This document shows positions 1 through 4,774 of a DNA stretch of 10,010 bases, in pieces; the first letter of the stretch is position 1; each line of letters begins with the position of its first letter. The notes under the pieces are model-generated. The model ran no database searches. It saw only the letters and a program-made list of their open reading frames with translations, and was not told where the DNA came from. The position numbers were made by a program, and so were the translations under genes. Origin of the DNA: JAOAJC01 sp964481185 (lineage in GTDB: Archaea > Nanobdellota > Nanobdellia > Pacearchaeales > GW2011-AR1); contig CAYZSY010000021.1 in the NCBI GenBank assembly GCA_964481185.1, positions 1-10,010 on the forward strand, in the 5' to 3' direction.

Positions 1-60
1 AGTCAATGATATTAATTCTAATGGCAAAATGGGATTTTTAAATCTTTTTACTTGCGAGAG

Positions 61-148
61 TGTTAAGTTTCCGAGTGGTTAATTAGCTGTTAAGTGTCGG
101 GTGGTGGCGGGATTGTCAAGTTTGCGGGAGATAGAATTGCTGTCAAGT
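61..148. repeat. Four degenerate tandem repeats, 26-27 bp period
   Basis: The octamer TGTYAAGT, or its first seven bases plus T or A, begins at 61, 88, 114 and 141, so the periods are 27, 26 and 27. On the minus strand each copy reads ACTTRACA, then about 10 variable bases, then a conserved CWCYCGNAA-like block leading into the next copy. This gives conserved blocks of about 17 bp with 10 bp variable spacers. The segment is visibly richer in G+C than its surroundings. It lies downstream of the small membrane-protein gene. It could be iterons, tandem protein-binding sites or decayed repeats; the sequence does not decide. Confidence 0.5.
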
Positions 149-155
149 AAGGGAG

Positions 156-440
156 CTATTTGAAATATTGAAAATAAAGTGTTAGTCCTGATAAAATAAG
201 AGTTCCAATTGCCAAAGCCCACGTAGCCCAAACAAGTCTTTTAGTTGTTCTTTCAGTCTTATAGGCGTTGTATAAGTGGAGTGTTTTTTCATCCCAAGAG
301 TTCCAAACGAGAACATTCATATCACCATCCTTTATTTCCGTTGTTCCTTTAACAGGGCTTTTATTTTGCCTTTTAGCACTTTCTATAACATACCTAGCAT
401 ATATCCTATTATAATCTTCAAGCCATTTTCTGAAACTCAT
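156..440 (-). CDS. Small single-pass membrane protein, function unknown
   Basis: This 94-residue protein is not a family I recognise. Residues 1-67 are polar and aromatic-rich (for example RKWLEDYNRIYARYV), and residues 69-91 form one hydrophobic transmembrane segment close to the C-terminus, so it looks tail-anchored with the N-terminal domain probably in the cytoplasm. I chose the ATG at 438-440 because a TATA box lies 25.5 bp upstream, the spacing seen at other first genes here. A longer frame reaches 551, but it crosses the 19-base gap and cannot be trusted. The gene follows the sigma-factor gene on the same strand. A membrane anchor beside a sigma factor recalls anti-sigma factors, but I see no anti-sigma motif. 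Confidence 0.6.
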   Translation of the reverse strand: MSFRKWLEDYNRIYARYVIESAKRQNKSPVKGTTEIKDGDMNVLVWNSWDEKTLHLYNAYKTERTTKRLVWATWALAIGTLILSGLTLYFQYFK

Positions 441-461
441 AAATTCTGATACATAATGAAT

Positions 462-469
462 CTTATAAA
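462..469 (-). promoter_or_regulatory. TATA box of the small membrane-protein gene
   Basis: On the minus strand this reads TTTATAAG, centred 25.5 bp upstream of the ATG at 440. Transcription would start at or next to the start codon, giving a leaderless mRNA. Confidence 0.55.
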
Positions 470-487
470 CCTTGGGAGAAAACAAAG

Positions 488-506
488 NNNNNNNNNNNNN
501 NNNNNN
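488..506. other. Assembly gap (19 N)
   Basis: A run of 19 undetermined bases. Its true length and the linkage across it are uncertain. Everything from 507 to the right edge is ungapped, so the sigma-factor gene is contiguous with the archaeal genes, whereas the segment 1-487 is joined only through this gap. Confidence 0.95.
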
Positions 507-537
507 TGATTTTTTGGCAGCCTCAAAAGAGTTCCCT

Positions 538-564
538 GCACAAAAAGTCATCTAGTTATTGTGC
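538..564 (-). terminator. Possible terminator stem-loop after the sigma-factor gene
   Basis: GCACAA (538-543) and TTGTGC (559-564) can form a 6-bp stem around a 15-nt loop, just after the sigma-factor stop codon at 570-572. On the minus strand the loop contains a T5 run. The structure is modest and may be fortuitous. Confidence 0.25.
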
Positions 565-569
565 AAAGC

Positions 570-1400
570 CTACTTGCCAGATACCATTAAATGTTGATAG
601 AGGTATCTTCGCATTTTCTCAAATGCTTTTTTTTCTAAATATCGCACACCCTCTTTTGAGATTCTCATTTTTTTACTGACAGAAGCCAGAGTCATTCTTT
701 TATTGTTATGGTTCCAGTTATTTTTCAAGCCAGATTTAAGTGTGTTTAAATATCGCATATAAATCGCTTGTTGTTCGTGTGGTGTTAAATAATCCATGCC
801 AGACCGAACAAGCTCAATAATATCTTCTGCTTCATATTTTTTAGTTGGTTTGTCTTGATTCGATTCTCCATTAATCATTAAGCTATCCAGACCATATCCT
901 CTATTATAACGATCATCTTTATCATACGAGTTTGATGGTAGAAAAATAATTTCGCGATTAAGTGTTGTCGAGATGGATTGATATCTTGATATTGAAATAT
1001 TGCACTCTCTTGAAATTTCTTCTGACGTGGGTTCCCTCTTTAATTTTTTCTCAAGACCCTCTTTTGCTCTGCGCCACTCATTCGCCTCTTCAAACATATT
1101 TTTAGGTATTCGAACAAGCCAGCTGTCTTTGTACATTGCATTGAGAATTCCACCACGTATGTTGCTGTACATATATGTAGCTATATTGCCTTTTTTAGGG
1201 TCATATCTTCGAATAGCTCCGAGCACTTCTAAAATGCCGCTCTGCACAAGGTCTTCTAATTCAATATACCTATTTTGAAATTTTTCAGCTATAGAATATA
1301 CTAACGGCGTAATAGCAAGAACAAACTTGTCGCGCGCAGCCAAATCTCCTTGTTTTGCCCTGAAAGCAAGATATCTGAATTCCTCTGATTTAAAGTCCAT
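570..1400 (-). CDS. Bacterial-type RNA polymerase sigma-70 family factor
   Basis: The 276-residue protein has the sigma-70 layout. Region 2 spans about 29-92: DLVQSGILEVLGAIRRYDP at 50-68 resembles the core-polymerase-binding region 2.2, and KGNIATYMYSNIRGGI at 70-85 resembles regions 2.3-2.4 (bacterial GxxFSTYAxxxIRGAI). Region 3 begins at VRIPKNMFEE (96-105) and continues with LKREPTSEEIS (120-130). Region 4.1 is LTPHEQQAIYMRYL (205-218). Region 4.2 is the helix-turn-helix TLASVSKKMRISKEGVRYLE (237-256). Region 1.1 is absent, as in alternative sigma factors. A Lys/Asn-rich insert of about 17 residues separates 4.1 from 4.2. In bacteria such factors recruit polymerase to -10/-35 promoters; archaea use TBP and TFB, so its partner here is unclear. 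The frame is intact, the start is set by a TATA box 25.5 bp upstream, and codon and base use blend with the neighbours. Confidence 0.85.
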   Translation of the reverse strand: MDFKSEEFRYLAFRAKQGDLAARDKFVLAITPLVYSIAEKFQNRYIELEDLVQSGILEVLGAIRRYDPKKGNIATYMYSNIRGGILNAMYKDSWLVRIPKNMFEEANEWRRAKEGLEKKLKREPTSEEISRECNISISRYQSISTTLNREIIFLPSNSYDKDDRYNRGYGLDSLMINGESNQDKPTKKYEAEDIIELVRSGMDYLTPHEQQAIYMRYLNTLKSGLKNNWNHNNKRMTLASVSKKMRISKEGVRYLEKKAFEKMRRYLYQHLMVSGK

Positions 1401-1421
1401 AAGGTAATTTTACTTTGAATC

Positions 1422-1429
1422 TATTTAAA
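1422..1429 (-). promoter_or_regulatory. TATA box of the sigma-factor gene
   Basis: The minus strand reads TTTAAATA, close to the archaeal TATA consensus, centred 25.5 bp before the ATG at 1400, with an A-rich BRE-like ACAAA just upstream. The gene therefore appears to be read leaderless by the archaeal TBP/TFB machinery. Confidence 0.6.
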
Positions 1430-1448
1430 TTTGTAGCTACAAATTTAA
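1425..1448. promoter_or_regulatory. 24-bp perfect palindrome, operator candidate
   Basis: The half-site TTAAATTTGTAG is followed immediately by its exact reverse complement, with the centre between 1436 and 1437. It covers the BRE position and five bases of the sigma-gene TATA box, so a bound dimer would block TBP/TFB. It also begins 16 bases past the secE stop on the same strand, so it could instead act as an RNA hairpin at the end of secE. The overlap with the promoter makes an operator the likelier reading. Confidence 0.5.
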
Positions 1449-1463
1449 TTTGAGAGAGATTGT

Positions 1464-1649
1464 CTATTTGAAGAAAATCTTGATTATGTCTGCAATTATA
1501 AATCCGACTGCCCCGATTGCAAGAATTCCCAAAGCAGAAACCTTAGCAACCATCTTGAACTCCTCATTAGTAGGTTTTCTTAGCAAATTCCATACTCTGA
1601 CACATTGCAGGTAAAATGAAGTAAGCTTTTCCTTTATATTCCAGCCCAT
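1464..1649 (-). CDS. secE: Preprotein translocase subunit SecE / Sec61 gamma
   Basis: This 61-residue tail-anchored protein is the small gamma subunit that clamps the SecY channel in the cytoplasmic membrane. An amphipathic N-terminal helix contains the family signature CVRVWNLLRKPTNEEF (16-31), where the RKPT-x-EEF stretch matches archaeal SecE. A single transmembrane helix (about 36-58) carries GILAIGAVGFII. The length is typical of archaeal SecE. The ATG at 1649 is supported by a TATA box about 25 bp upstream. In many archaea secE sits between ftsZ and spt5; here ftsZ is on the same strand, separated by a toxin-antitoxin pair, and spt5 is 5.5 kb away on the other strand. Confidence 0.9.
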   Translation of the reverse strand: MGWNIKEKLTSFYLQCVRVWNLLRKPTNEEFKMVAKVSALGILAIGAVGFIIADIIKIFFK

Positions 1650-1670
1650 GCAGATTAAACAAGAAATCTC

Positions 1671-1678
1671 TTTTTAAA
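1671..1678 (-). promoter_or_regulatory. TATA box of secE
   Basis: The minus strand reads TTTAAAAA, centred 25.5 bp before the secE ATG, consistent with a leaderless transcript. Confidence 0.5.
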
Positions 1679-1723
1679 TTATTCTCCTATCTAAGTTTGA
1701 ATCTCTTTTCTACAATAGAAAAC

Positions 1724-1755
1724 TTTATATAGTTAATATATAGTTAACTATATAT
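1724..1755 (+). promoter_or_regulatory. TATA box and operator-like repeats of the toxin-antitoxin operon
   Basis: TTTATATA (1724-1731) lies about 26 bp before the ATG at 1754. It overlaps the first of two 11-bp direct repeats, ATATAGTTAAT (1727-1737) and ATATAGTTAAC (1738-1748). The second repeat is also the left part of a 20-bp perfect palindrome (1736-1755) centred on GTTAAC and reaching into the start codon. An 11-bp step equals one helical turn, as expected for stacked ribbon-helix-helix dimers. This fits autorepression by the antitoxin or the toxin-antitoxin complex. Confidence 0.55.
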
Positions 1756-1978
1756 GGCACAAACAACAATAATATTAGATAAAGAAACTGTAAATCTTTT
1801 AAAGGAAACAAAAGAATATCCTAGAGAAACTTATAATGAATTATTAAAAAAAATGATAAAGATATTCCTTGAAGCGAAAAAGAGAAGCCAATACGATGAG
1901 TTCCTGCATGCAATACAACAGCCAAAAATGCGGGAATTATGGGACAACAAAGAGGACGAGGCATGGGAAAATGCATAA
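1754..1978 (+). CDS. Antitoxin, ribbon-helix-helix-like, of a MazF-type pair
   Basis: This small 74-residue protein has the architecture of an archaeal antitoxin. The N-terminal strand TTIILDKETVNLL, followed by helices through YPRETYNELLKKMI, resembles the ribbon-helix-helix/VapB-like DNA-binding fold. The C-terminal segment PKMRELWDNKEDEAWENA (57-74) is acidic and tryptophan-rich, as in toxin-neutralising tails. The start ATG has a TATA box about 26 bp upstream. The last 8 bases overlap the toxin gene, indicating translational coupling. The exact antitoxin family is not certain; the pairing with a PemK/MazF-like protein supports the role. Confidence 0.7.
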   Translation: MAQTTIILDKETVNLLKETKEYPRETYNELLKKMIKIFLEAKKRSQYDEFLHAIQQPKMRELWDNKEDEAWENA

Positions 1979-2276
1979 GTTAGGAGAAGTTGTTCTTGCA
2001 GAAATTCAATTTGCAGATTCTCTAGATATTAAAACAAGGCCCGCAACAGTGCTTTTTGAAGAGTATGGAAATATTGTTGTGGCGGGAATAACAAGTAATC
2101 TTAAAATGGGGGGAATTTTATTGACAAAAAAGGAAGGAGCAATAAAAGAAAGCGTCATTAAGCTGAATTATATTTTCACAATTTCGGAAAAAATGGTCAA
2201 GAAAGTTCTGTTTTCTTTATCAAATGAAAAGAAAAAAATTATTGTAAATGAGATTATCAAGAAGCTGTCAATATAG
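1971..2276 (+). CDS. MazF/PemK-like mRNA endoribonuclease toxin
   Basis: The 101-residue protein shows the PemK/MazF barrel pattern: GEVVLAEIQF (5-14), the KTRPATVLF motif (21-29) with Arg23-Pro24, GNIVVAGITSN (34-43) with Thr41-Ser42, and GAIKESVIKLNYIFTISEKMV (57-76). In MazF enzymes a conserved Arg and Thr in these positions cut single-stranded RNA. I chose the ATG at 1971 because the GEVV strand starts a few residues later and because it overlaps the antitoxin stop by 8 bases; upstream in-frame ATGs lie inside the antitoxin gene. A purine-rich GAGGACGAGG precedes it. The gene faces ftsZ convergently. It looks intact. Confidence 0.75.
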   Translation: MHKLGEVVLAEIQFADSLDIKTRPATVLFEEYGNIVVAGITSNLKMGGILLTKKEGAIKESVIKLNYIFTISEKMVKKVLFSLSNEKKKIIVNEIIKKLSI

Positions 2277-2287
2277 CTAAATCATTA

Positions 2288-2293
2288 TTTTTT
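2288..2293 (+). terminator. T-run terminator after the toxin gene
   Basis: Six consecutive T residues within a T-rich stretch lie 12 bases after the toxin stop, in the 54-bp convergent gap with ftsZ. Archaeal polymerase commonly terminates at such U-rich tracts. Confidence 0.3.
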
Positions 2294-2330
2294 ATTAACC
2301 TATCAAGTTAAAATGAGAATAGATTTTGAT

Positions 2331-3422
2331 CTAACTTCCTTCTTTCACAAAATCAATTCCCAGCTCTTCTTCAAGCTCGTCTGTTTGGGTTTTTGTCAGT
2401 TCAGTTGAAATTCCCATTATCTGCGAGCTCTTAACTCCTGTAACAATCAGAAGAACTTTCATGCTTTTTTCCATATCAGCAGCAATCTGTGCCCCTGAAA
2501 TTATCTTTGCATCAGCTGCAACCTTCTCTCCAAGAATTTCCATTACTTGTTTATATTCATCAAGAGACATGTCTGGTCCGCCAATTATATTTACAAGCGC
2601 CCCCTTTGCATTGGTTATATCAACATCAAGAAGAGGATTTTTTATTGCTCTTTCTATTGCCTCTTTTGCTCTCTCTTTTGAGTCAGACTCTCCTATGCCT
2701 ATTAAAGAAACTCCTCCGTCGCACATAACTGATTTTACATCAGCAAAATCAAGATTGACAAGCCCTGCTTTTGTTATAAGTTCTGTAATTCCTTTAACAG
2801 AATTTGTAAGAATTTCATCTGCAACTTTAAATGCAGTATGTATTGGCAGTTCAGGAGCAATTTCAAGAAGCTTGTCATTCGGAATAACAATTAAAGTGTC
2901 TGTGCACGCAGATAATTTCTCAAGTCCGGATTGCGCATTCTCAAGTCTTTTCTGCCCCTCAACTGTAAAAGGCAAAGTAACAATTCCTATTGTGAGTGCC
3001 CCGGCTTTTTTTGCCAAATCTGCAACAACAGGCGCAGCCCCTGTCCCAGTTCCACCGCCTAATCCGCAGGTTATGAAAACCATGTCTATCTCACCTAATC
3101 TTTTCTTTATTTCCTGCTCTGATTCTTTTGCCGCCTGCTCTCCGACTTTGGGATTGCTCCCTGCTCCAAGCCCATGAGTTAATTCTCTCCCAATCAAAAT
3201 TTTATGGTCTGCGTTTGTATATAACAAATCCTGTGCATCTGTATTCACAGCAATAATCTCGCATCCCTTTATTCCTATTTCTTTCATTCTTGAAACAGAA
3301 TTTCCTCCTCCTCCGCCGCATCCAACAACTTTTACCCGCGCAGAATGCGTTTGAATAATAGATTCAAGCTCCTTGTCAGCTTCGTTTGATGCAACACCTG
3401 CCTTTTCAAATATTTCAGCCAT
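2331..3422 (-). CDS. ftsZ: Cell division GTPase FtsZ
   Basis: This tubulin-family GTPase polymerises into the Z-ring at the division site. With the ATG at 3422 it has 363 residues. Visible motifs are the nucleotide-binding VVGCGGGGGNSVSRM (32-46), NTDAQDL (60-66), the tubulin signature GGGTGTG (122-128), PF-x-x-EGQKR (151-159) and the synergy loop NLDFADVK (223-230), whose Asp residues complete the GTPase site of the next subunit. The sequence resembles archaeal FtsZ1-type proteins. A longer frame starts at a TTG at 3434, but the ATG at 3422 has a TATA box 25.5 bp upstream and is preferred. The C-terminus is short and acidic (EELGIDFVKEGS). It is transcribed alone, convergent with the toxin gene. 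Confidence 0.95.
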   Translation of the reverse strand: MAEIFEKAGVASNEADKELESIIQTHSARVKVVGCGGGGGNSVSRMKEIGIKGCEIIAVNTDAQDLLYTNADHKILIGRELTHGLGAGSNPKVGEQAAKESEQEIKKRLGEIDMVFITCGLGGGTGTGAAPVVADLAKKAGALTIGIVTLPFTVEGQKRLENAQSGLEKLSACTDTLIVIPNDKLLEIAPELPIHTAFKVADEILTNSVKGITELITKAGLVNLDFADVKSVMCDGGVSLIGIGESDSKERAKEAIERAIKNPLLDVDITNAKGALVNIIGGPDMSLDEYKQVMEILGEKVAADAKIISGAQIAADMEKSMKVLLIVTGVKSSQIMGISTELTKTQTDELEEELGIDFVKEGS

Positions 3423-3443
3423 TGCATGAAACAAGTTTAGGGC

Positions 3444-3451
3444 ATTTATAA
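3444..3451 (-). promoter_or_regulatory. TATA box of ftsZ
   Basis: The minus strand reads TTATAAAT, centred 25.5 bp before the ATG at 3422. This supports a leaderless transcript and the ATG over the upstream TTG. Confidence 0.55.
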
Positions 3452-3488
3452 GGATTATTGTAATCTTTTTAAAATAAAATAATAATGT

Positions 3489-4163
3489 TTAAGCTTTTTT
3501 CTCTTCCGTCTTATCTTCCTTTTGTTCTGCTTTCTCTTCCTCTATCTCAAATTTTAACTCTTTGCCCACAAGCTCCTTGAATTTTTCTTTTAGAGCATCA
3601 ACAATTTTTTCCATGAACTTTGGTCCTTTCATGACAATCTCATTCCCCTTCAATTCAAAATCAGGAACAAACCTCAACATTGATTCAAATACAGTTTTTG
3701 CTTTTTCTTTCCCATCTTGAATTTTTCTCACAATTTTAAACTTGTAAACAAGCTCTTTTCCAGCAAGAGGATTGTTAAAATCAGCCATAACTCTTGCTCC
3801 GGAAACAGTTATTATTCTGACAAGATTCTCGTCCATTGCAAGAATCATTCCAGGATAAGGGTTTATTTTTTTCTCTCTAAATATTTTTAATGGGATTGTC
3901 TTGACAAGCTCTTTTCTCCTCTCTCCAAATCCATCTTTTGCAGGAACTTTAATCTCATAATCTTTTCCTATCTCTTTGCCCTCAAGCGCCCTGTCAAATC
4001 CGGACACAACCATGCTCTCTCCAACAATAACTATAGTCTCTTTTGGCTTGGCATCTTTGGAAATCTTCTTCAAGTCTTCATCTATATTTGAATCAAATAC
4101 ATTCCCGTTTGAATAACCACTAAATTTTATTTCTACGAAGTCTTTCTTATTTATAATTTCCAT
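3489..4163 (-). CDS. FKBP-type peptidyl-prolyl isomerase, long archaeal SlyD-like form
   Basis: The 224-residue protein is a cytoplasmic proline isomerase and chaperone. The FKBP core is split in the usual SlyD manner: VEIKFSGYSNGNVFDSN (10-26) and SGFDRALEGKEIGKDYEIKVPAKDGFGER (54-82), then an insert-in-flap chaperone domain (about 84-128), then the hallmark DFNNPLAGKELVYKFKI (128-144). A C-terminal extension (150-207), rich in charged residues with FVPDFELKGNEIVMKG, is followed by a Glu/Lys tail, as in long archaeal FKBPs. No signal peptide is present. The start ATG is divergent from aIF5A across exactly 50 bp with one TATA box midway. The downstream minus-strand sequence is T-rich (3460-3488) and may terminate it. 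Confidence 0.88.
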   Translation of the reverse strand: MEIINKKDFVEIKFSGYSNGNVFDSNIDEDLKKISKDAKPKETIVIVGESMVVSGFDRALEGKEIGKDYEIKVPAKDGFGERRKELVKTIPLKIFREKKINPYPGMILAMDENLVRIITVSGARVMADFNNPLAGKELVYKFKIVRKIQDGKEKAKTVFESMLRFVPDFELKGNEIVMKGPKFMEKIVDALKEKFKELVGKELKFEIEEEKAEQKEDKTEEKKA

Positions 4164-4213
4164 GCTCTCTCCTTGAAAGCAAGCTTTATAAATATACTTT
4201 TTTTCTAACGCTT
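4164..4213. promoter_or_regulatory. Symmetric bidirectional promoter, FKBP and aIF5A
   Basis: The 50-bp gap between the two divergent ATGs holds a single self-complementary TATA box, TTTATAAA (4185-4192). Its centre is 25.5 bp from each start codon, the spacing for a leaderless transcript in either direction. Purine-rich BRE-like sequence flanks it on each strand (GAAAGCAAGC on plus, AAAGTATA on minus). One TBP site therefore appears to serve both genes. Confidence 0.65.
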
Positions 4214-4603
4214 ATGGTCTTAAAATTAATAGATGCTCATGGTGCAAAGCCAGGAACCACAATAATGATTGAGGGCGAGACATATACAGTCAGGTCAAAT
4301 GATATTAGCAAGTCAGGAAAGCACGGAGCGTCCAAATGCAGAATAGAAGCAGTTAACATAATTACAGGAAATAAGAAAGTTCTTGCCTGCCCGGGTGCAG
4401 AGAGGTTTGAAGTTCCAATGATTGAAAAAAAGAAAGCCCAGATTTTATCTCTGGCAGGAGATAAAGCATCAGTAATGGACTTGGAATCATACGAGACTAT
4501 AGAAATTCCATATTTGCAGGAGTTAAAAGACAAATTATTGCCGGAGAAACAGGTAGAATATTGGGATATTGAGGGAAAGAAGATAATAATGAGAGTATTA
4601 TAA
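4214..4603 (+). CDS. Translation factor aIF5A
   Basis: Archaeal IF5A (129 residues, normal length) binds the ribosomal E site and helps peptide-bond formation at stalled, often proline-rich, sequences. The N-terminal SH3-like domain has the hypusination loop SKSGKHGASK (32-41), in which Lys36 is the residue modified by deoxyhypusine synthase. The C-terminal OB-fold domain begins near KKKAQILSLAGDKASVMDLESYETIEI. The modifying enzyme is not in this window. It is the first gene of an operon with L40e (2-bp gap) and the S2P protease, and its leaderless promoter is shared with FKBP. Confidence 0.93.
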   Translation: MVLKLIDAHGAKPGTTIMIEGETYTVRSNDISKSGKHGASKCRIEAVNIITGNKKVLACPGAERFEVPMIEKKKAQILSLAGDKASVMDLESYETIEIPYLQELKDKLLPEKQVEYWDIEGKKIIMRVL

Positions 4604-4605
4604 AT

Positions 4606-4770
4606 ATGGCTACAAAAATTCTAGTTGCACAGACAAGAATGTTTCAGAATGTATTTGTTTGCAGAGACTGCAACAAGAAAATAAGAACCCAGATGGTTAG
4701 AGTTTTAGCTGGGAAAATAAAATGCCCAAGATGCTCAGGCCATAATTTCAGACCTGTAAGGAAAAAATAA
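4606..4770 (+). CDS. Ribosomal protein L40e (eL40)
   Basis: This 54-residue zinc-ribbon protein of the large subunit has two CxxC knuckles, CRDC (19-22) and CPRC (40-43), flanked by ARG/Lys-rich segments. It begins with an AQTRMFQNVFVC stretch (8-19) like the A-x-x-R-x-F-x-x-V-C start of archaeal L40e, and ends FRPVRKK. It starts 3 bases after the aIF5A stop and ends 4 bases before the S2P start, so the three are co-transcribed. It is short enough to be missed by length-filtered gene calls. The alternative of a generic zinc-ribbon protein is less likely given the family pattern and the ribosomal context. Confidence 0.82.
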   Translation: MATKILVAQTRMFQNVFVCRDCNKKIRTQMVRVLAGKIKCPRCSGHNFRPVRKK

Positions 4771-4774
4771 TTTT

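Noticed and set aside
61..148. CRISPR array at the left edge
   Set aside because: Repeats are degenerate, conserved blocks are only about 17 bp and spacers about 10 bp, far below CRISPR dimensions, and no cas gene is visible.
441..551. Longer N-terminus of the small membrane protein reaching 551
   Set aside because: It crosses the 19-base gap, so the frame is unknown, and it would remove the TATA box at the leaderless distance from the ATG at 440.
570..1400. Sigma factor as bacterial contamination or a chimeric contig
   Set aside because: No gap lies between it and secE/ftsZ, it is behind an archaeal-type TATA box with the local spacing, and its base composition blends in. Read-level proof is still lacking.
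2461..3177. A 238-codon open frame on the plus strand
   Set aside because: It lies antisense to ftsZ, whose protein motifs are unmistakable; the translated product is low-complexity Ser/Pro-rich and looks like an antisense shadow.
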